Origin: Bacteroidota bacterium
Lineage (GTDB): Bacteria > Bacteroidota > Bacteroidia > Bacteroidales > Marinifilaceae
Direction of reading: 5' to 3'
DNA: 10,711 nucleotides
NCBI GenBank assembly: GCA_023400335.1
Contig: JAEXFF010000063.1
Span: 1-10,711, forward strand
This document shows, piece after piece, positions 6,389-10,711 of this stretch. Position 1 is the stretch's first letter, and each line of letters begins with the position of its first letter. Made by a program: the position numbers and the translations under genes. A model generated the notes under the pieces. It saw only the letters and a list, made by a program, of their open reading frames with translations. It made no database searches and was not told the DNA's origin.

Positions 6389-7431
6389 ATACCATTTTTG
6401 ATCTGGTAACGGTAAAGGGAGATTATAAGCGGAAGGTATTGATCATTATCGATCAGACACAATTACCAGGCAAGGAAGTTTATTTGGAATTGCGGTCGCC
6501 GGAAGAGATATGGGAAGCTATTTACTTACTGAAGGTAAGAGGGGCTCCTGCTATCGGGATAGCTGCTGCTTATGGATTGGCTTTATGTGCTGGAAGAATT
6601 CAAACCGAAGATTTCGGAACTTTTTTCCGGCAGTTTACAATGTTAAAAAATTATCTGGCCGGTTCTCGTCCAACGGCTGTAAATTTGTTCGCTGCGTTAG
6701 AGAGACTGGAAAAATGTGCTTTAGCCTATCGGCAAGAGCCGGTAGAAAGAATAAAACAAAAACTTTGGGAGGAAGCGGAAGCCATACGGGAGGCAGATGC
6801 CGTTGCTTGCCGTCGTATAGGAGAATTGGGCTTGAGTTTATTGCGACCGGGAATGGGTATATTGACGCATTGTAATGCAGGACATTTAGCCGTATCAGAA
6901 TATGGAACAGCTTTGGCTCCCATTTATTTGGGTCAGGAAAAGGGCTATGGTTTTGCTGTATATGCAGATGAAACCCGTCCTTTGTTACAGGGAGCCCGTT
7001 TGACAGCCTACGAATTACAAAAGGCAGGGGTAGATGTGACTTTAATATGTGATAATATGGCTTCCCGTCTGATGGCTGAAGGCAAAGTACAGGCGGTGCT
7101 GGTAGGATGTGACCGGATTGCTGCCAATGGAGATACAGCAAATAAAATCGGGACTTCGGGAGTAGCTATTCTGGCAAGTTATTATCGTATCCCGTTTTAT
7201 GTTTTAGGACCGATTGCGACAATCGATCCGGATTGTCCGGATCAGGATGCTATTGTCATAGAAGAACGTCCATCGGAAGAAGTTACGGAAAAATGGTATA
7301 CGAAGAGAATGGCTCCTCAAAATATAAAGGTGTATAATCCGGCTTTTGATGTGACAGATCATCGGCTGATTACGGCTATTATTACGGAGAAAGGGATATT
7401 CAATCCTCCTTATGATTTTAGGAATTTGTAG
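6385..7431 (+). CDS. mtnA: S-methyl-5-thioribose-1-phosphate isomerase (MtnA family; may also take 5-deoxyribose-1-phosphate)
   Basis: Cytosolic aldose-ketose isomerase converting 5-methylthioribose-1-phosphate to 5-methylthioribulose-1-phosphate; 348 residues, the normal length. Family landmarks are all present in order: VRGAPAIGIAAAYG (51-64), SRPTAVN (94-100), ILTHCNAGHLA with the catalytic Cys163, ADETRPLLQGARLTAYEL (194-211), and GCDRIAANGDTANKIGTSG with the catalytic Asp243. It begins inside the stop codon of the aldolase (ATGA overlap), so both are made from one message. In canonical methionine salvage MtnA is followed by MtnB, MtnC and MtnD; here the only partner is the aldolase, which points to the DHAP shunt for methylthioadenosine and 5'-deoxyadenosine. 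Relatives called DrdI serve 5-deoxyribose disposal, and ribose-1,5-bisphosphate isomerase is a more distant paralogue; the landmarks fit MtnA best. The converging kdtA lies 156 bases downstream with no clear terminator between. Confidence 0.93.
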   Translation: MNTIFDLVTVKGDYKRKVLIIIDQTQLPGKEVYLELRSPEEIWEAIYLLKVRGAPAIGIAAAYGLALCAGRIQTEDFGTFFRQFTMLKNYLAGSRPTAVNLFAALERLEKCALAYRQEPVERIKQKLWEEAEAIREADAVACRRIGELGLSLLRPGMGILTHCNAGHLAVSEYGTALAPIYLGQEKGYGFAVYADETRPLLQGARLTAYELQKAGVDVTLICDNMASRLMAEGKVQAVLVGCDRIAANGDTANKIGTSGVAILASYYRIPFYVLGPIATIDPDCPDQDAIVIEERPSEEVTEKWYTKRMAPQNIKVYNPAFDVTDHRLITAIITEKGIFNPPYDFRNL

Positions 7432-7587
7432 AAAATGGATCCGAACCTGAAATAGTCCGGAGTCCTTTTGAGGAAGACTTTCTGACAGAATTAGCTGACA
7501 TTTCTTTAACTGAGGGAATAGAATAACCCATGGTTCTGTTCTAGTCCGAACTGCAGGATTGCTGATCAACCTTACACCTAAATGCTA

Positions 7588-8829
7588 TTATGTCCGGGAC
7601 TCTTTGGATAATACAGATTGCATAATCATTCCGGTGGCTCCTAATTGACTGTTTACGTACTCCAAAGCCTTTTGTCCTGCTGCTTCAGCGGTCTGGGGAT
7701 TTTTTATAAACTGGTCCAATAATTGGCGGAGTTGTTCGCTTGTATGTATACTGAAAGCTCCTCCGGTTTCAATGAGGCGGATGGCTTCTTTGAATTTTTG
7801 ATATTTGGGGCCAAATATAACCGGGATTCCATATACAGCTGCTTCCAGTGTATTGTGTATACCCACTCCGAAACCTCCTCCGATATAGGAAATCCTGCCA
7901 TATCGGTAGATAGAGGATAAGAGACCTATACAATCAATAATTAATACTTCCGCATTTGAAGTAACTGCTTTTTCATCTGTATAACGGCAAATCCGTTTTT
8001 GACATTTTTCCAATATTGTCTTGATATGATTTTCTCCTGTTTCGTGCGGGACCAATATCCATTTATAATTACCCGTATACCTGTTGATGTAATCTAAGAG
8101 CAATGTTTCGTCGGGCGGCCAGGTACTTCCGCATATTACAGCCGGAGAGCCGTTCAGAAATTTTTGGACTCTTTCAATATCCCGGGCATTTTCTGCAATC
8201 TGTTTTACCCGGTCGAAACGTGTATCTCCTGTTGATTGTACATTCCGGATACCGATTCCCGAAAGCAGCCGCACAGATTCTTCATCCTGTACAAAAATAC
8301 GGGTAAAAAAATGTAGCATTTTCCGGTGTAAGCCTCCCCAATTCTTGAAAAATGGCTGTTCTTTCCTAAAAATTGCCGAAAATAAATAAGTCGGAATGTG
8401 TTGTTTATGTAATTCAGAAAGATAATTGTACCAAAATTCGTATTTAATAAATAAAGCCGTATCAGGTTTAAGATAACGGATGAAAAAACGCGCATTTGAG
8501 GGTGTATCTGCAGGGAGATAGAGAATATAATCGGCACCCGCATAATTTTTCCGCACTTCATAACCGGAAGGAGAAAAGAATGTCAATAAAATGCGGGTAT
8601 TGGGTTCTGACTGTTTTAAAGCTTCCATAACAGGCCTTCCTTGTTCAAATTCTCCTAAAGAAGCTGCATGAAACCAAACAAGCCGCTCTCTACCTCTTGG
8701 AATTTGCTTTATCTTTTCCCGGATATTTCTTCTTCCTTTTATCCATAAAGCCGCTTTTTCATTGAAAGGAACCGCGAGCCGGATTGCAGTTGTATAAATT
8801 AAAATACCAATATTATATACCCACGCCAT
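7588..8829 (-). CDS. waaA: 3-deoxy-D-manno-octulosonic acid (Kdo) transferase
   Basis: Inner-membrane-associated GT30 glycosyltransferase (also called kdtA) that adds Kdo from CMP-Kdo to lipid IVA during lipopolysaccharide core assembly; 413 residues, a standard length. A hydrophobic N-terminal anchor (residues 4-21) is followed by the N-terminal GT-B domain with HAASLGEFEQ (54-63), whose Glu60 is the expected catalytic base. The C-terminal nucleotide-sugar domain carries GSTWPPDE (234-241), LVPHE (259-263) and the hallmark GGGFGVGIHNTLEAAVYG (317-334), then GPKYQKF (340-346). The ATG at 8829 fits the anchor and lies 16 bases below a perfect -7 box, giving a very short leader. It is transcribed alone, converging on mtnA and diverging from the membrane-protein gene. 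Whether it adds one or two Kdo residues cannot be read from sequence. Confidence 0.95.
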   Translation of the reverse strand: MAWVYNIGILIYTTAIRLAVPFNEKAALWIKGRRNIREKIKQIPRGRERLVWFHAASLGEFEQGRPVMEALKQSEPNTRILLTFFSPSGYEVRKNYAGADYILYLPADTPSNARFFIRYLKPDTALFIKYEFWYNYLSELHKQHIPTYLFSAIFRKEQPFFKNWGGLHRKMLHFFTRIFVQDEESVRLLSGIGIRNVQSTGDTRFDRVKQIAENARDIERVQKFLNGSPAVICGSTWPPDETLLLDYINRYTGNYKWILVPHETGENHIKTILEKCQKRICRYTDEKAVTSNAEVLIIDCIGLLSSIYRYGRISYIGGGFGVGIHNTLEAAVYGIPVIFGPKYQKFKEAIRLIETGGAFSIHTSEQLRQLLDQFIKNPQTAEAAGQKALEYVNSQLGATGMIMQSVLSKESRT

Positions 8830-8845
8830 AGTTTAGATTTTGTGC

Positions 8846-8853
8846 CAAAGGTA
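8846..8853 (-). promoter_or_regulatory. -7 box (TACCTTTG) for the Kdo transferase gene
   Basis: On the minus strand the bases read TACCTTTG, an exact TAnnTTTG, 16 bases before the ATG at 8829. Transcription would start only about 10 bases from the start codon. No TTTG is visible at the -33 position. Confidence 0.5.
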
Positions 8854-8895
8854 AGGAATTTGTCTTGATAATCATAGTTTGTTAAAAAAATGAAA

Positions 8896-8999
8896 GAGTA
8901 TACTCGGGAGAGAAGATGGATTTTCTTACTTAAAATTAGTTTTTTTTATAAAAAAATTCCTATCTTTCCCACACATTTGTGTATTTATAGATATAAATA
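8896..8999. repeat. Three short palindromes in the intergenic region before the membrane-protein gene
   Basis: GAGTATACTC (8896-8905) is a perfect 10-base palindrome. ACACA-TT-TGTGT (8971-8982) is a 5-bp inverted repeat. It runs directly into TATTTATA-GA-TATAAATA (8982-8999), a perfect 8-bp inverted repeat with a 2-base centre. The last two lie between the probable -7 box and the ATG of the membrane-protein gene, so they would be at the 5' end of its mRNA. Confidence 0.45.
8961..8968 (+). promoter_or_regulatory. Probable -7 box (TATCTTTC) for the membrane-protein gene
   Basis: TATCTTTC differs from TAnnTTTG at the last base only. A run of T's at 8938-8947 lies near the -33 spacing. It predicts a leader of roughly 55 bases before the ATG at 9028. 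Confidence 0.35.
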
Positions 9000-9027
9000 G
9001 AATACTTACTCTTAAATCTTTATTATT

Positions 9028-9630
9028 ATGGAAATGAATGTTAATGTATGGAAAAATTCTACTGCCAAAGTTTTTAATGGTGTATTATTATTTTCTCTTT
9101 CAGGTATTGTCGGAGGGATCGTAGCTGCTATAGCTGCTTTTTCAGGAAGTCTTGGGGCTGCCTTATGGATAGCAGTATTGGCTGGTTTAGCTACAATTTT
9201 AGGATATGTATTGTACATTATGGGATTGGGGCAGTTTCAGAGTATATTGGAACCTCAGGATGCTGCTGCTGTTTCTAAGGTAAAAACGGCTGCCATTTTA
9301 TTAATTATCGGGGCCGGAGTCTCCATTATTCTTTCTATTGTGCCGTTTTTAGGAACTGTTGTAGGAAGTATTATCAGTGGTATTTTAAATATTATAGGTT
9401 GTATTTTATGTGTAATAGCCTTTTCTGCCTTAAAGAAATCTACAACTTTCCCGGCAAGTGCCAGAGGTGGGGTTTCCAGTCTTTATACAGCTTATTTATT
9501 AAATTTGATCGGTTATATTTTAATGATAACCGTTATTTTAGCCGTAGTTACTCCGATTTTAAATTTGATCGCTTTTATTCTGATTTTAGTAGGTTGGTCA
9601 AATGTTAAAAAAGCAGATCCGACTAAGTAA
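9028..9630 (+). CDS. Polytopic membrane protein of unknown function with three two-helix repeats
   Basis: I do not recognise a characterised family. The protein has 200 residues, is strongly hydrophobic, and has a short polar N-terminus and a C-terminal lysine-rich tail (NVKKADPTK). Six membrane segments can be read at about 19-39, 42-66, 86-106, 110-134, 152-174 and 175-190. These fall into three two-helix units, each ending in a similar helix plus polar tail: TILGYVLYIMGLGQFQSIL, NIIGCILCVIAFSALKKST and NLIAFILILVGWSNVKKAD. That suggests internal triplication. There is no cleavable signal, no catalytic motif and no charged residue inside the membrane. It has its own probable promoter and a strong terminator, so it is a single-gene unit. 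The start at 9028 is the first ATG; an in-frame ATG two codons later is also possible. Function, including any transport role, is unknown. Confidence 0.85.
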   Translation: MEMNVNVWKNSTAKVFNGVLLFSLSGIVGGIVAAIAAFSGSLGAALWIAVLAGLATILGYVLYIMGLGQFQSILEPQDAAAVSKVKTAAILLIIGAGVSIILSIVPFLGTVVGSIISGILNIIGCILCVIAFSALKKSTTFPASARGGVSSLYTAYLLNLIGYILMITVILAVVTPILNLIAFILILVGWSNVKKADPTK

Positions 9631-9647
9631 GAAAGTTATGTGAATAT

Positions 9648-9681
9648 AAAAAGCTGCTGAAATATTTTGGCAGCTTTTTTT
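9648..9681 (+). terminator. Rho-independent terminator after the membrane-protein gene
   Basis: AAAAAGCTGC (9648-9657) pairs perfectly with GCAGCTTTTT (9670-9679) across a 12-base loop, and the 3' arm merges into a run of seven T's ending at 9681. It begins 18 bases after the stop codon, a textbook position. Confidence 0.9.
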
Positions 9682-9758
9682 ATGTCTTCTTTTTCCCGTC
9701 TTGTTTATTATTGTGTAAGACTTTTTTCTTTTCTCTTTCTTTTTTCTTTTTATTGTCG

Positions 9759-9766
9759 TACTTTTG
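9759..9766 (+). promoter_or_regulatory. -7 box (TACTTTTG) for the metK transcript
   Basis: An exact TAnnTTTG lies just upstream of the riboswitch, so transcription would begin near 9771-9774 and the aptamer would be the very 5' end of the RNA. The -33 zone is pure pyrimidine rather than a clear TTTG. The same octamer precedes the HAD gene at 1552. Confidence 0.6.
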
Positions 9767-9775
9767 TGGCGTTAA

Positions 9776-9826
9776 TTGTGGAAGGATTTGGCTGATTGCA
9801 ACCACGGGAAAAAATTGCTAAAACGC
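9776..9826 (+). promoter_or_regulatory. SAM-II riboswitch upstream of metK
   Basis: This is a compact H-type pseudoknot aptamer that binds S-adenosylmethionine. P1 is UUGUGG (9776-9781) with CCACGG (9802-9807), including two G-U pairs. The loop has the family's conserved GGAUUU (9784-9789) and AUUGCAA (9795-9801). The 3' tail has GCUAAAA (9817-9823), and its GCUAAA pairs with loop UUUGGC (9787-9792) to form the pseudoknot, with one G-U. Order, spacing and conserved bases match the SAM-II motif known from Alphaproteobacteria and Bacteroidota, and the gene below makes SAM, so feedback repression of metK is expected. The start codon is about 105 bases further on, so simple occlusion of the ribosome site by the tail does not apply here. 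Confidence 0.88.
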
Positions 9827-9931
9827 ATACAGTTTGTGTATTCAACCATCCATAGCCTTTCCTGTTTTATTAATTTATAATTGGAGAATTGGGAATATTT
9901 TTCAGTTTTCAATGAACAAATGGATTAAATT

Positions 9932-10711
9932 ATGGGCTATTTATTTACTTCAGAGTCAGTATCGGAAGGTCATCCGGATAAAGTGGCAGATCAGATTTCC
10001 GATGCTATTTTAGACAAGATTATCGCTTATGATCCGGATGCGAAGGTGGCTTGTGAAACTTTGGTTACCACCGGACAAACAGTGATTGCGGGAGAGATTA
10101 AAACAAAAACTTATGTAGATGTGCAGCAGATTGCACGGGAGGTAATCAATGAGATCGGCTATACTAAAAGTGAGTATATGTTCGACGGAAATAGTTGCGG
10201 CGTATTCAGTGCCATTCACGAACAGTCGCCGGACATTAACCGGGGAGTTGTACGGGATGATCCTATGGAGCAGGGAGCCGGAGACCAAGGGATGATGTTT
10301 GGCTATGCATGTAATGAAACGGATAACTATATGCCTCTTTCTTTGGAACTGGCGCATATCCTGTTGAGCGAATTAGCGCAGGTACGGAAAGAGGGGCAAT
10401 TGATGAATTATTTACGTCCGGATTCAAAATCGCAGGTTACCGTACAATACGGAGATAACGGAAAACCTCAGCGTATTCATACGATTGTGATTTCTACTCA
10501 GCATGATGATTTTATCCGTCCGGCCAATGAGACGGAGGAGGCTCAGTTAAAAGCCGATAAGGCTATGGTGGAATGGATTAAAAAAGATATTACAGATATT
10601 TTGTTGCCCCGGGTAAAAGCGCGGTTGCCGAAGCGGGTACAAGCTTTGTTTGACAAGGATTTGATTCTGTATGTAAATCCTACAGGAAAATTTGTGATCG
10701 GAGGTCCGCAC
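9932..10711 (+). CDS. metK: S-adenosylmethionine synthetase, N-terminal 260 residues (truncated by the window edge)
   Basis: Methionine adenosyltransferase makes SAM from methionine and ATP in the cytosol, releasing phosphate and diphosphate. The frame is open from 9932 to the last base; about 260 of an expected 390-430 residues are present. Family landmarks are [18 protein letters not shown] with the catalytic His14 and the Mg/ATP-binding Asp16, TGQTVIAGE (47-55), the metal- and ATP-binding GAGDQG (115-120) leading into [10 protein letters not shown], and FVIGGPH at the very end, which opens the C-terminal active-site segment. The start gives the standard N-terminus with no extension. An upstream ATG at 9912 is out of frame. 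The ribosome site is weak (AT-rich), as is common in Bacteroidota. Regulation by SAM is expected through the riboswitch at the 5' end of the message. Confidence 0.97.
   Translation, partial: MGYLFTSESVSEGHPDKVADQISDAILDKIIAYDPDAKVACETLVTTGQTVIAGEIKTKTYVDVQQIAREVINEIGYTKSEYMFDGNSCGVFSAIHEQSPDINRGVVRDDPMEQGAGDQGMMFGYACNETDNYMPLSLELAHILLSELAQVRKEGQLMNYLRPDSKSQVTVQYGDNGKPQRIHTIVISTQHDDFIRPANETEEAQLKADKAMVEWIKKDITDILLPRVKARLPKRVQALFDKDLILYVNPTGKFVIGGPH

Larger units (their letters stand above)
9631..9931 (+). other. Intergenic region holding a terminator, the metK promoter and the SAM-II riboswitch
   Basis: This 301-base gap has no gene. In order it contains a rho-independent terminator (9648-9681), a 31-base all-pyrimidine run (9721-9751), a -7 box (9759-9766), the SAM-II aptamer (9776-9826), and about 105 bases of AT-rich leader to the metK ATG. 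That leader holds only a weak ATACA/TGTAT hairpin beginning at 9826, with no T-run after it. Confidence 0.75.

Noticed and set aside
7432..7587. A further copy of the GTCCGGA palindrome half-site (GTCCGGAGTCCTTTTG at 7455-7470) as part of a dispersed repeat
   Set aside because: Only a partial match, and TCCGGA strings are common in this sequence both in and between genes; no symmetry or second arm is present here. No clear terminator was found in this gap either.
9912..9990. Out-of-frame ATG at 9912 as a leader peptide overlapping metK
   Set aside because: It runs into the metK coding frame in another register, has no ribosome site, and MetK's conserved N-terminus is fully explained by the ATG at 9932.
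1..10711. Mobile element, phage, defence island or CRISPR
   Set aside because: No transposase, integrase, toxin-antitoxin, nuclease, direct terminal repeats or spaced repeat array was seen; gene content is housekeeping and transport.

Overview
The window looks like an ordinary chromosomal segment from an AT-leaning anaerobic member of the Bacteroidota, most plausibly the order Bacteroidales (Odoribacter-like, but the genus cannot be fixed from this sequence alone). Four things support this: -7 boxes of the form TAnnTTTG ahead of several genes, weak or absent Shine-Dalgarno sequences, a lipid A Kdo transferase (so a Gram-negative envelope), and protein families typical of Bacteroidales (a secreted S28/S37-type peptidase, and a PstS-like lipoprotein with an EF-hand-like loop). 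I see no tRNA, rRNA, CRISPR array, insertion sequence, integrase or other sign of recent mobility.

Layout, left to right. Bases 1-1125 (minus strand) are the start of a phosphate ABC transporter operon: a lipoprotein PstS-like binding protein, then the first 50 codons of a PstC-like permease that leaves the window at base 1. After a 482-bp intergenic region comes a HAD phosphatase of the YihX type on the plus strand (1608-2210), facing a MATE efflux transporter on the minus strand (2425-3771). A 323-bp divergent region containing a 31-base near-perfect palindrome separates the transporter from a secreted serine peptidase (4095-5426). A 284-bp leader then precedes two genes that overlap by 4 bases: a class II (FucA-like) aldolase and MtnA, methylthioribose-1-phosphate isomerase (5711-7431). 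Facing them is kdtA/waaA (7588-8829, minus). Next are a small polytopic membrane protein of unknown function (9028-9630), a strong terminator, and metK, whose first 260 codons run to the window edge (9932-10711).

The most coherent biology concerns S-adenosylmethionine. metK makes SAM and is preceded by what I read as a complete SAM-II riboswitch, placed just downstream of a perfect -7 box. About 2.5 kb upstream, the aldolase-mtnA pair fits the dihydroxyacetone phosphate (DHAP) shunt, which disposes of the SAM by-products methylthioadenosine and 5'-deoxyadenosine by cleaving the isomerised sugar phosphate to DHAP and a small aldehyde. No mtnC, mtnD, nucleosidase, phosphorylase or kinase gene lies in the window, so the upstream steps must be encoded elsewhere. 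I found no convincing new defence system or mobile element. The less explained items are the triplicated membrane protein, the palindrome cluster at 3898-3960, the EF-hand-like loop in the PstS-like protein, and the missing expression platform of the metK riboswitch.
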